From Actinacidiphila guanduensis (GTDB lineage Bacteria; Actinomycetota; Actinomycetes; Streptomycetales; Streptomycetaceae): DNA of 64,000 nucleotides. The notes under the pieces were generated by a model. The model made no database searches and was not told the origin of the DNA. It saw only the letters and a program-made list of their open reading frames with translations. Positions 51,042-59,236 of the stretch are shown here, one piece after another; position 1 is the stretch's first letter; every line of letters starts with the position of its first letter. Position numbers and translations under genes: made by a program. Location of the stretch: the NCBI RefSeq assembly GCF_900103985.1, contig NZ_FNIE01000011.1, positions 186,001 to 250,000 on the forward strand, read 5' to 3'.

Positions 51042-52040
51042 ATGCCGAGCACGCAGTCAGCAGCCGTGGGCCGGATCTACCGCACATGGCTGGCCGGGCC
51101 GGGCGAGGACGAGCCGGTGCGCGACCAGGACCAGTGGGACGTCCTGACCGCGGAGCCGCGCGGAGTGGACTACCTGGAGGAGGACGCGGGCGGGGTGCCC
51201 GCGCTGTGGGCGGTGCCGAAGGGAATCGGGGAACCGGCGGAAACCGCGCGGGCGGCGGAACCCGCACCGGCCGCAGACGCGGTACGGCCCACCGAAGCCG
51301 CGCTCGCCGCGGAGGGCGCGCAGGACGCGGAGGCCGGACCGCACCGGGTCCTGCTCTGCCTGCACGGCGGCGGCTTCGTCTCCGGCTCCGTCTTCAGCCA
51401 CCGCAAGATGTTCGCCCACCTGGCCAAGGCCGCCGGGGTGCGGGCCCTGTCGGTGGACTACACGCTGCTCCCGGCCGGCGGCGCCTACCCGCTCCCGGTC
51501 GAGCAGACCCTCGCCGCGTACGAGTGGCTGCTCGGGCGGGGCGTCCCTGCGCGGCACATCGCCTTCGCCGGGGACTCGGCGGGCGGCGCCCTGGCGCTGA
51601 CCGCCCAACTGCACGCCCGCGAGCGCGGCCTGCCCCTGCCCGCCGCGACCGTGCTGATGTCGGCGTGGGTCGACATGGCGGGAGAGGGTGCCTCCATGGC
51701 GGCCAACGAGGAGTCCGACGCCCTGTTCAACCGCCCCTGGGTCGCTGGGATGGCCGCGGGCTACCTGGCCGGGACGGACCCGCGCGCCCCCCTGGCCAAC
51801 GCGCTCTTCGCCGACCTGTCGGGCTTCGGCCCCCTCTACGCCCAGGTCGGCGACCAGGAGATGCTGCTGGACGACAGCCGCCGCCTGGTGGCCGTCGCCG
51901 AGAAGGCCGGCGTGCCGGCCCGGCTCGACGTGTTCGCCGGCATGCAGCACAGTTTCCAGATGATGGCGGGCCGCGCCCCGGAGGCCGACGAGGCGATCGC
52001 CCGCCTCGCCCACTGGCTCCGCCCCCACCTGGGCCTGTGA
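51042..52040 (+). CDS. Alpha/beta hydrolase, hormone-sensitive-lipase family
   Basis: A 332-residue esterase. The oxyanion motif is LLCLHGGGFVSGSVFSH, the nucleophile elbow FAGDSAGGALAL, the acid probably Asp in LDVFAGMQ or the preceding loop, and the His in MQHSFQMM. An Ala/Glu-rich insertion (about residues 60-95) precedes the core. ATG at 51042 has only a weak ribosome-binding site. The sigma-factor gene starts 32 nt after its stop, so the two are probably cotranscribed. Short-chain esters are likely substrates. Confidence 0.88.
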   Translation: MPSTQSAAVGRIYRTWLAGPGEDEPVRDQDQWDVLTAEPRGVDYLEEDAGGVPALWAVPKGIGEPAETARAAEPAPAADAVRPTEAALAAEGAQDAEAGPHRVLLCLHGGGFVSGSVFSHRKMFAHLAKAAGVRALSVDYTLLPAGGAYPLPVEQTLAAYEWLLGRGVPARHIAFAGDSAGGALALTAQLHARERGLPLPAATVLMSAWVDMAGEGASMAANEESDALFNRPWVAGMAAGYLAGTDPRAPLANALFADLSGFGPLYAQVGDQEMLLDDSRRLVAVAEKAGVPARLDVFAGMQHSFQMMAGRAPEADEAIARLAHWLRPHLGL

Positions 52041-52072
52041 CGGGCGGCCCGCCTCAGGAAGGAGTGACCGGG

Positions 52073-53059
52073 ATGCCGGAGTCCGCCGAGTTCGGGGCCG
52101 TGGCCGAGCCGTTCCGGCGGGAGCTGCTGGCGCACTGCTACCGGATGGTCGGTTCCGTGGACGACGCGGAGGACCTGGTGCAGGAGACGTACCTGCGGGC
52201 GTGGCGGTCGTACGGGGGGTTCGAGGGCCGCGCGTCGCTGCGGACGTGGCTCTACCGCATCGCCACGAACGCGTGCCTGACCGCCCTGCGGCACGGCGCC
52301 CGGCGCCAGTTGCCCTCCGGGCTCGGCGCGCCCGGCGAGGACGGCGGTCTTGCGGCCGACGCGGCGGTATGGCTGCAGCCGGTGCCCGACGCGCTGGTCG
52401 GCGCCGGTTCGGCCGACCCGGAGGCGACCGCGGTCGCCCGCGAGAGCCTGCGGCTGGCGCTGGTGGCGGGGCTGCAGTACCTGCCCGCCCGGCAGCGCGC
52501 GGTGCTGCTGCTGCGGGACGTGCTCGCCTTCCCGGCGGCGGAGGCCGCCGAGATCCTGGGCACCACGACGACCGCCGTGAAGAGCGCGCTGCAACGGGCC
52601 CGGGCCCGCCTGGAGGAGGCCGCGCCGGCGCCCGAGTCGGTGGCCGAGCCGGACGACCCGCGGGTGCGGGACCTGCTCGATCGCTACGTCGAGGCGTTCG
52701 TCCGCTCCGACCCGGTGGCCCTGCGGCAGCTGCTCGCCGAGGACGTGGCGCTGGAGCTGCCGCCCTCGCCCCGCTGGTACGCCGGCAGCGACGCCGCCTC
52801 GCAGGCGGCCGCGGGTCTGGGCGCGCCCGGCGACTGGCGCATGGTCCCCACCGCGGCCAACGGCCTGCCCGCCGCGGCGGCCTACCTGCGGGCCCCGGAC
52901 GGCACCCACCGCGCCTTCGGCGTCGCCGTCCTCACCCCGTCCCCGACGTCCCACCGCATCACCCGCATCACCGTCTTCGCCACCCCGTCCCTCATCGCGA
53001 GGTTCGGCCTGCCGGAGGTGTACGAGGAGCGGGCGGCGGCGGGCGGCGGCGGGCGTTGA
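52073..53059 (+). CDS. ECF sigma factor of the SigG/SigX5 type with SnoaL-like C-terminus
   Basis: A 328-residue extracytoplasmic-function sigma factor. Region 2 is LLAHCYRMVGSVDDAEDLVQ with TYLRAWRSYGGFEGRASLRT and WLYRIATNACL. Region 4 is LPARQRAVLLLRDVLAFPAA with GTTTTAVKSALQRARARLEE. The linker WLQPVPDAL and the C-terminal ~130-residue SnoaL-like domain (DLLDRYVEAFVRSDPVALRQ) mark the SigG/SigX5 group, where the extra domain replaces an anti-sigma factor. ATG at 52073 follows AAGGAG by eight nt. No anti-sigma gene is adjacent. In mycobacteria sigG also lies beside a lipase-type hydrolase gene. Confidence 0.88.
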   Translation: MPESAEFGAVAEPFRRELLAHCYRMVGSVDDAEDLVQETYLRAWRSYGGFEGRASLRTWLYRIATNACLTALRHGARRQLPSGLGAPGEDGGLAADAAVWLQPVPDALVGAGSADPEATAVARESLRLALVAGLQYLPARQRAVLLLRDVLAFPAAEAAEILGTTTTAVKSALQRARARLEEAAPAPESVAEPDDPRVRDLLDRYVEAFVRSDPVALRQLLAEDVALELPPSPRWYAGSDAASQAAAGLGAPGDWRMVPTAANGLPAAAAYLRAPDGTHRAFGVAVLTPSPTSHRITRITVFATPSLIARFGLPEVYEERAAAGGGGR

Positions 53060-53216
53060 GCGGTGTCCCGCCGGAAGCGGACGGGCACCGCAATGCCGCA
53101 ACCCCCGCGGCGGTACTGCACCGGGCCCGGGGCAATGACATGCTGGGCTTCTGCCGGCGCGGGCCCTGCGGCGGTCGGCCGGGGCGGGCCGGCGGGTTGC
53201 CGAGGGAGCCGAGGGG

Positions 53217-55550
53217 GTGCCCGTGGAGGTCGTGCGCAAGGCGCTGCGCACCCTGCGTACGCGCGACGCCGGACTGGCGGCCCTGCGCCGGGCGGGCCGG
53301 GCGGCGATCGTGGCGCCGGGGCTGTTCGCCTTGGGCACCGAGGTGATCGGCAACCCGATGACGGCCCTGTTCTCCTCCTTCGGCTCGATCGCGCTGCTGC
53401 TCTTCGTCGACTTCGGCGGCCCCCGCAAGGACCGGCTGGCCGCGCAGAGCGCGCTCGTGGCGGCCGGGCTCGTCCTGGTCACCCTCGGCACGCTCGCCTC
53501 GCGCTCGGCGTGGTCGGCGGGCCCGGCCACGCTCGCGGTCGCCTTCCTCATCCTCTTCTCCGGCGTGGTCAGTTCGGTGCTCGCCACCGCCTCGACCGCG
53601 ATGCTGGCCACCTTCGTGCTCTCGGTGTCGCTGAAGGGGCCCGTCTCCGGCATCCCGGACCGGCTGGCCGGCTACGCGATGGCGGGCGCCGCCTCGGTCG
53701 TCGCGGTCACCCTGCTGTGGCCCGCGCCCGCCCGCGACCCGCTGCGCGCGGCCGTCATCAGGGCCTGCGCGCTGCTGGCCCGGCGGCTGCGGGCCGAGGC
53801 GGACCGCGTGGACCGCGGCCACGTCCCCGCCGGCCGGGCCGCACCGTCCGAGGAGGCCGCCGAGGCCGCGACCGCCCTGCGCAGGACGTTCTTCGCCACC
53901 CCGTACCGCCCGACGGGCCTGAGCACCGAGGCACGTGCCATGGTGCGGCTGGTGGACGAGGTGGCGTGGCTGGAGGCGATCCTGGACCGTACTCCCGTCG
54001 ACGGCCCGGCCTCGCCCTCGCACGCCGCGGTGCGCGGCGCCAAGGCGTCCGCCGCGGACCTGCTGGAGCGGGCGACGCGGCGGCTGGAGGCGTCGGACAC
54101 CGACCCGGAGGGCTTCCGGCGGGACCTGGCGGAGCTGCGGCAGGCCCGTACGGCGATGGAGCAGGCCGCGATGGCGGTCGCCGCCCCTTCTGGCGCGGGC
54201 CCCGGTCCCTCGCCGGACGTCGCCGGTTTCGTCAGCTCGCTGGAGCCCGGCTTCCGCGCGCAGGAGGCGGCGGCCGCCGTGACGGCGATCGCGGGCAACA
54301 TCGCGCTGGGTGTCGCCGCGCGCAACCGCCCCTGGTGGCGGCGGGCGCTGGGGCGCGGCAGTTCGGGCCTGGCCGGGCAGCTGTCGAGCGCGCAGGAGCG
54401 GGCGGGCGCGCACGTGGAGGCGCACTCGGTGTGGCTGCACAACAGCCTGCGCGGCGCCGTCGCGCTGGGCCTCGCGGTGCTGGTGGCGGCGCTGACCGGG
54501 GTGCAGCACTCGTTCTGGGTGGCCTTCGGCACGCTGGCGGTGCTGCGCTCCAGCGCGCTGCTCACCGGCCAGAACGCGCTGCGGGCGCTGCTGGGCACGG
54601 TGGTGGGCATCCTCATCGGCGGCGGCATCCTGTCGGCGGTCGGCTCGGACACCACCGCGCTGTGGCTGCTGCTGCCGCTCGCGCTGTTCTTCGCCGGGCT
54701 CGCGCCCGCGGCGATCTCGTTCGCCGCCGGGCAGGCGGGCTTCACCGCGGTGCTGCTGATCCTCTTCGACATCATCGCGCCCTCCGGCTGGTCGATCGGC
54801 CTGGTGCGCTTCGAGGACATGGCGATCGGCTGCGCGGTGAGCGTCGGCGTGGGGGCGCTGTTCTGGCCGCGCGGGGCGGGCGCCGCGCTCGGCCGGGCGA
54901 TGTCCGACGCGGTCGGCGACAGCGCGCGCTACCTGCGGCGCAGCGTGGAGTACGGGATCGCCCGCTGCGACCCGGGCGTGCCCGGCGGCTCGCTGCCGGA
55001 GGCCGAGCGGCGTGCGGCGGCCGCGGCGGCACGGCGGCTGGACGACGCCTTCCGCGGCTTCCTTGCCGAGCGCGGCACCAAGCACCTGCCGCTGGCCGAC
55101 GTCACGGTGCTGCTGACGGCGGTGGCCGTGCTGCGGCTGACCGCGGACGCGGTGCTCGACCTGTGGCGGCACGAGGACGGCACGGCGGGCGGCGACCGTA
55201 CGCGGGTACGGCTGGAGGTGCTGCGGATGGCCGCCGACGTGTGCGACTGGTTCCGGCAGGCGTCCCGCGCGCTCGCCGGGCAGGGGCCGGTGCCGCCGCG
55301 GCCGGCCGGGGGCGCGGGTGCCGACGGCCGCCTGCTGGAGGCCGTACGGCGTGACCTGGCCGGGAGCGGCGGCGAGGGCACCGCCACGGCGGTCCGGGTG
55401 ATCTGGACGGCCGACCACCTGGATGTGGCACGGCGGTTGCAGGAGCAGATGGTGGGCCCGGCCCGCGAGGTCGCCGCGCAGCTCACCTCGCGCGGCACGC
55501 TGGCCGACCGGGTGCTGCGGCGCGGGGTCCCGGCGAAGGCGGGGGCGTGA
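53217..55550 (+). CDS. FUSC-family membrane protein
   Basis: A 777-residue protein related to fusaric-acid-resistance and aromatic-acid exporters. Two membrane blocks of about five to six segments each (about residues 30-165 and 400-540) are separated and followed by long cytoplasmic helical parts. The second block has the FUSC pattern HSFWVAFGTLAVLRSSALLT and AVSVGVGALFWPRG. GTG at 53217 was taken; GTG at 53223 has equally good spacing from AGGGGG. It lies 157 bp after the sigma-factor gene on the same strand. The substrate is unknown. Confidence 0.85.
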   Translation: MPVEVVRKALRTLRTRDAGLAALRRAGRAAIVAPGLFALGTEVIGNPMTALFSSFGSIALLLFVDFGGPRKDRLAAQSALVAAGLVLVTLGTLASRSAWSAGPATLAVAFLILFSGVVSSVLATASTAMLATFVLSVSLKGPVSGIPDRLAGYAMAGAASVVAVTLLWPAPARDPLRAAVIRACALLARRLRAEADRVDRGHVPAGRAAPSEEAAEAATALRRTFFATPYRPTGLSTEARAMVRLVDEVAWLEAILDRTPVDGPASPSHAAVRGAKASAADLLERATRRLEASDTDPEGFRRDLAELRQARTAMEQAAMAVAAPSGAGPGPSPDVAGFVSSLEPGFRAQEAAAAVTAIAGNIALGVAARNRPWWRRALGRGSSGLAGQLSSAQERAGAHVEAHSVWLHNSLRGAVALGLAVLVAALTGVQHSFWVAFGTLAVLRSSALLTGQNALRALLGTVVGILIGGGILSAVGSDTTALWLLLPLALFFAGLAPAAISFAAGQAGFTAVLLILFDIIAPSGWSIGLVRFEDMAIGCAVSVGVGALFWPRGAGAALGRAMSDAVGDSARYLRRSVEYGIARCDPGVPGGSLPEAERRAAAAAARRLDDAFRGFLAERGTKHLPLADVTVLLTAVAVLRLTADAVLDLWRHEDGTAGGDRTRVRLEVLRMAADVCDWFRQASRALAGQGPVPPRPAGGAGADGRLLEAVRRDLAGSGGEGTATAVRVIWTADHLDVARRLQEQMVGPAREVAAQLTSRGTLADRVLRRGVPAKAGA

Positions 55551-55639
55551 CGACGGGGATGTGAGCCGGGGGGGGTGGCCGACGCGGGTGCCGTCGCGGG
55601 TGGTGGGGTGCCCTGCGTGCGATCCACGGGAGTCCGTAG

Positions 55640-55698
55640 GCCGTAGCGGTCGGCTCGCCGGCCCGGAAGCCGTAGCGGGTCGGCTCGTCGGCCCGGAG
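55640..55698. repeat. 29-bp tandem duplication
   Basis: GCCGTAGCGG-TCGGCTCG-C-CGGCCCGGAA (55640-55668) is followed by GCCGTAGCGGG-TCGGCTCG-T-CGGCCCGGAG (55669-55698). It lies in the 236-bp spacer between the convergent FUSC and yczE-like genes. No gene is seen in that spacer. Confidence 0.6.
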
Positions 55699-55786
55699 GC
55701 AACAGCTTGTGCGGCATGCCCGGATGAGTCGACATGGCGATCTGTCTTCTCAAGTCCCGCCTGGTGCTTGGCGGAAGGGCGCGGGC

Positions 55787-56680
55787 TCAGGCGCTGCTGG
55801 CGAGAGGCGCGTCGGCCGCCGGGGAGGGCGCGGATGCCGAGGAGGGTGCGGTTGCTGAGGAGAACTCGGCCGCCGAGGAGGGCGCGGGTGCCGAGGAGGG
55901 CTCGACTGCCGGGAGCCGTGCGGCTGTCGGCGGTGCCCCGTCACCCGCGGCCGCGGCCCGTTCCGCCTCGCTGCGGTAGACCACGTACGGCAGCAGCGCC
56001 TGGGCGAGGGGGCCGAAGGAGACCGCGGCGAGCACCGTGCCGACGCCGACGTCGCCGCCCAGCGCCCAACCCGCCGCGAGCACCGCGAGTTCGATGCCGG
56101 TGCGCACCCGGCGCAGGGAGCGGCCGGTGGTGGCCGAGGCGCCGGTCATCAAGCCGTCGCGCGGTCCCGGGCCGAGCCGCGCGCCGACGTAGACCGCGGT
56201 GGCGAGCCCGAGCATGAGGATGCCGGCGACCAGCAGGCCGGTCCTCGCGGCGGTGTTCAGGCCGGTGGGCAGGAAGTGGAGGCCGAGGTCGGAGGCCACG
56301 GCGAGGACGGTGATGTTGGCCACCGTGCCGACGGCCGGGCGCTGGCGCAGCGGTATCCACAGCAGCAGGACCAGGGCGCCGACCGCCGCGGTGGCCATGC
56401 CGAAGCTCAGCGGAGTGTGGCGCTCCAGGCCCTCGTTGAGGACGCTCCAGGGGATCACGCCGAGGCCGGCCCGCACGGTCAGGGACAGGCCGAAGCCGTA
56501 CAGGACGAGTCCGGCGAGGAGTTGGGGCAGGCGGCGGCCCGGGTGCTCGCGCAGGCTGACGTAGCCGAGCGGGACGGAGCGGTGCGGGCGGGGCCGCGGT
56601 GTGCGCAGGGGCCGGGCGATGCGCTGCTCGTGGCGGCGCAGCAGTACCCGTTCGTAGTCGTCGGTGAGCTGACGCTCCAT
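55787..56680 (-). CDS. YczE/YitT-type membrane protein
   Basis: A 297-residue integral membrane protein with about five to six hydrophobic segments. It contains LVLYGFGLSLTVRAGLGVIPW and YVGARLGPGPRDGLMTGAS, both typical of the YczE/YyaS/YitT group. The C-terminal ~55 residues are an Ala/Ser/Pro repeat tail. ATG at 56680. It is divergent from a MocR-type regulator across 60 bp, the arrangement described for yczE and yczR in other bacteria, and the regulator very likely controls it. Transport of a small metabolite is presumed; the substrate is unknown. Confidence 0.82.
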   Translation of the reverse strand: MERQLTDDYERVLLRRHEQRIARPLRTPRPRPHRSVPLGYVSLREHPGRRLPQLLAGLVLYGFGLSLTVRAGLGVIPWSVLNEGLERHTPLSFGMATAAVGALVLLLWIPLRQRPAVGTVANITVLAVASDLGLHFLPTGLNTAARTGLLVAGILMLGLATAVYVGARLGPGPRDGLMTGASATTGRSLRRVRTGIELAVLAAGWALGGDVGVGTVLAAVSFGPLAQALLPYVVYRSEAERAAAAGDGAPPTAARLPAVEPSSAPAPSSAAEFSSATAPSSASAPSPAADAPLASSA

Positions 56681-56709
56681 ACCACGTGCCTCCAGGGGAC
56701 GAGTCAAGG

Positions 56710-56758
56710 CCAATGCGGGTGATTCTGTAGAGTGATTGGCATGGAACACAGGGCCAAT
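56710..56758. promoter_or_regulatory. Divergent yczE/yczR control region with CCAAT boxes
   Basis: CCAAT (56710-56714), ATTGG (56735-56739) and CCAAT (56754-56758) form a direct and inverted set, as MocR regulators commonly bind. TAGAGT (56728-56733) seven nt ahead of the ATG is a likely -10, so the yczR-type message would be leaderless. No clear -35 is seen, which would fit an activated promoter. Confidence 0.55.
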
Positions 56759-58249
56759 CCCGGGGAAATGGCCGGTCGGGTGCCGCCGCCGTTGCGCGGG
56801 CTGGAGCGCGACGACCGGACGCTGGGCGCCCGGCAGCTCGCCGCGATGCTGCCCGACCCCGCCGCCGCCCGCCCCGCCTACCGCCATCTGGCCCGCGCGG
56901 TTGGCGCGTTGGTGCTGGACGGGCGGATAGCGCTGCACATGCGGCTGCCGGCCGAGCGGGAGCTGGCCGCGGCGCTCGGCATCAGCCGGGCCACCGTGAC
57001 GGCGGTCTACGACCTGCTGCGCGAGGAGGGTTTCGCCCGCAGCCGGCAGGGCTCGGGCACCTGGACGCAGCTGCCCGAGGGCCGCGGCACCAAGAGCGTC
57101 ACCCGGCTGCTCCCGCATGAGGACACCGCGATCGACCTGGCCAGGGCCGCGCCCGGCCTGGACCGCGAGGTGCTGGCCGGCGCCCTCGCCGAAGTCGCGC
57201 CACTGGTGGCCGAGCACGCGCCCACGCCCGGCTACCACCCGTACGGCCTGCCGGAGTTGCGGGCCGCCGTCGCCGAGCGCTTCACCCGGCGCGGACTGGC
57301 CACCGTGCCCGAGCAGGTGCTGGTCACCGCGGGCGCTCAGCACGCGCTCAGCCTCGTCCTCGGGCTGCTGTGCCGGCAGGGCGACCGGGTCGCCGTGGAG
57401 AACCCGTCGTACCCCAACGCGCTGGACGCGATGCGGCGCGCGGGGCTGCGGATGGTGCCGATCCCCGTGACGGACGCCGGCTGGGACACCGCGATCGCCG
57501 AGTCCACCCTGCGGCAGGCGGTGCCGCGCCTGGCCTATCTGATCCCGGACTTCCAGAACCCGACCGGGCACCTCATGCCGCCGGCCGACCGGCTACGGCT
57601 GCTGCGGGCCGCCCGACGCGCGGGCACCTGGCTCGTGGTGGACGAGACGATGGCCGAACTCGCCCTGGACACGGCCCCCGCGCCCCCGATGGCCTCCCTG
57701 GCACCGCCCGGCGGAGCGGCCCAGGTGATCACGATCGGCTCGATGAGCAAGACGCACTGGGCGGGGCTGCGGATCGGCTGGCTGCGAGCGCCCGCACGGC
57801 TGGTCACCGAACTCGCGGGGCAGCGGGTCGCCACCGACATGGGCGGCTCGGTGCTCGACCAGCTCCTCGCGCTGTCCCTGCTCACCCGCGGCGATTCCCT
57901 GCTCGGGCAGCGCCTGGACCGGCTGCGGGCGCAGCGGGCGGCCCTCTCCTCGGCCCTGGCCGAGCACTTCCCGCAGTGGACCTGGCGGCAGCCAGCCGGC
58001 GGGCTCTCCCTGTGGGTGGACCTCGGCGAGCCGGTCTCCTCGGCGCTCGCCGAACGAGCCCTCGCCTTCGGCGTCCGCATCGAGGGGGGCGGCTACTTCG
58101 CCACGGAGCCGGGCCTGTTCGAGCAGCGCCTGCGCATTCCGTACAGCGCCCCGTCCCCCGCCCTCCAGGAGGCCGCCCGCCGCCTGGCCTCGGCCCTCCC
58201 CGCGACCCCCACCACCCCACCCACCCCCCGCCCCCACTGGGTCGCGTGA
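56741..58249 (+). CDS. MocR-family regulator (GntR HTH plus aminotransferase-like domain), YczR type
   Basis: A 502-residue fusion regulator. The winged helix (LDGRIALHMRLPAERELAAA, LGISRATVTAVYDLLREEGF) is linked to a fold-type-I aminotransferase domain. That domain has YHPYGLPELRAAVAERF, VTAGAQHALSLVL, DFQNPTGHLMP, Asp in LVVDETMAEL and the PLP-lysine region IGSMSKTHWAGLRIGWLR. The Lys of SMSK should bind PLP. ATG at 56741 is used; a GTG nine nt upstream is possible. It is divergent from a yczE-like membrane gene. In related systems PLP or a vitamin B6-linked metabolite is the effector. Confidence 0.9.
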   Translation: MEHRANPGEMAGRVPPPLRGLERDDRTLGARQLAAMLPDPAAARPAYRHLARAVGALVLDGRIALHMRLPAERELAAALGISRATVTAVYDLLREEGFARSRQGSGTWTQLPEGRGTKSVTRLLPHEDTAIDLARAAPGLDREVLAGALAEVAPLVAEHAPTPGYHPYGLPELRAAVAERFTRRGLATVPEQVLVTAGAQHALSLVLGLLCRQGDRVAVENPSYPNALDAMRRAGLRMVPIPVTDAGWDTAIAESTLRQAVPRLAYLIPDFQNPTGHLMPPADRLRLLRAARRAGTWLVVDETMAELALDTAPAPPMASLAPPGGAAQVITIGSMSKTHWAGLRIGWLRAPARLVTELAGQRVATDMGGSVLDQLLALSLLTRGDSLLGQRLDRLRAQRAALSSALAEHFPQWTWRQPAGGLSLWVDLGEPVSSALAERALAFGVRIEGGGYFATEPGLFEQRLRIPYSAPSPALQEAARRLASALPATPTTPPTPRPHWVA

Positions 58250-58320
58250 CCCGAGCCGGCTCATGCCCCCCAGGATCCTCGGTGCCGTCACCGGCCGGCT
58301 CCAGTACGCAGGAGACCCCC

Positions 58321-58584
58321 GTGACCGTTGAACCCGCCGTGCTGCGTCGCGCGCTCGCCGAGGAGGTCGCCGCCGCGCATCCGGCCCTCGATCCGGCATG
58401 GTCCGACGCCATCGCCGCCGTGCGCGACCGCAAGGCCGCCGGCGGCTCAGCTCCGGTCTTCACGCCGGACGGGTCCCGCGCCTTCGTACGTCCTGCCGCA
58501 AGCGGCACGTTCCCCGAGGTGCAGCAAGCACGGCGAATCGGCACCGGGCAAGGCGCCCGACCCCGGCGGAATCGGGGGCCGTAG
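58321..58584 (+). CDS. Small hypothetical protein, possibly truncated
   Basis: An 87-residue reading frame with GTG at 58321 after CAGGAGACCCCC, a good ribosome-binding site. The first ~65 residues (VTVEPAVLRRALAEEVAAAH and the following helical stretch) have normal codon bias. The last ~20 (RRIGTGQGARPRRNRGP) look like readthrough of non-coding sequence, so the gene may be the broken 5' end of a longer one. I do not recognise it. Confidence 0.45.
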   Translation: MTVEPAVLRRALAEEVAAAHPALDPAWSDAIAAVRDRKAAGGSAPVFTPDGSRAFVRPAASGTFPEVQQARRIGTGQGARPRRNRGP

Positions 58585-58686
58585 TGCTGCCTGGAGCACG
58601 GACAGTTACCGCTTCGCGGTGGGCTTCTACGCAGGTGTGGTGGGGGCGGGGCGGGGCAGACGGTGCCGTGAAGGAGGTTGACCGAC

Positions 58687-58854
58687 ATGGGACCGCTACT
58701 CGTTGTACTTCTTCTCGCGCTGCTGCTCTTCGGCATCGGCTTCGCGGTGAAGGTCCTCTGGTGGATCGCACTGGTGGTGCTGGTGGTGTGGCTGCTGGGA
58801 TTCCTGGTTCGCCCGCGGTCCGGCGCCGGCCGCGGCCGCTGGTACCGATGGTGA
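58687..58854 (+). CDS. Small hydrophobic membrane protein
   Basis: A 55-residue protein starting MGPLLVVLLLALLLFGIGFA, with two hydrophobic helices and a basic Arg/Trp-rich end (GRGRWYRW). This is the type commonly annotated as hydrophobic protein in Streptomyces. ATG at 58687 follows a strong AAGGAGG. It forms a one-gene unit ending in a clear terminator. Function unknown; its size and fold suggest a membrane-associated stress or accessory peptide. Confidence 0.8.
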   Translation: MGPLLVVLLLALLLFGIGFAVKVLWWIALVVLVVWLLGFLVRPRSGAGRGRWYRW

Positions 58855-58897
58855 GCCGCTGACGCGGCCGAGGTGGGAGGCAGGTGGGAGGCAGCGC

Positions 58898-58935
58898 AAG
58901 GCCGTCCGGCGGGAGTCGATCCCCCGGACGGCCTT
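58898..58935 (+). terminator. Terminator of the small hydrophobic protein gene
   Basis: AAGGCCGTCCGG (58898-58909) pairs with CCGGACGGCCTT (58924-58935), with three more G-C pairs inside after a bulged C. It is 44 nt past the stop. Confidence 0.85.
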
Positions 58936-58944
58936 CGTGCGTAC

Positions 58945-59206
58945 CCGCCGGCTCACCGCACCGCCCCCACGCGCACCCGACGGCTTGCCGCGCCAACGCC
59001 GCCCCAACAGCTCGCCGAGCTGCCCCGCATCCGAACCACCACCTCACCGACCCCACGCGACAGCTCAGCGCGCCCACACGCACACGCAAGACGGCACCCT
59101 CGCGCGTAAGCGGCCAGCCCCCTGCGCAGCCTCCCCCGTAACGGAAGAGCCGCCCCGTAGCCGCCGGCTCAGCGCGCCGTCCGCACGCGCACCCGACAGC
59201 TCGCCG
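58945..59206. repeat. Spaced 46-bp direct repeat in a gene-free stretch
   Basis: 58945-58990 and 59161-59206 match at 39 of 46 positions; both contain CACGCGCACCCGAC. A weaker third relative lies near 59060. The 300-bp region between the terminator and the transporter stop has no supported gene. Confidence 0.6.
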
Positions 59207-59236
59207 AGCCCAAAAGCCCCAGCGCACCCAAAAGCT

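Noticed and set aside
47797-51267. Over 1100-codon frame antisense to the secreted glycosidase
   Set aside because: Low-complexity translation with no domains; it is explained by codon bias of the plus-strand gene, which has a signal peptide and repeated domains.
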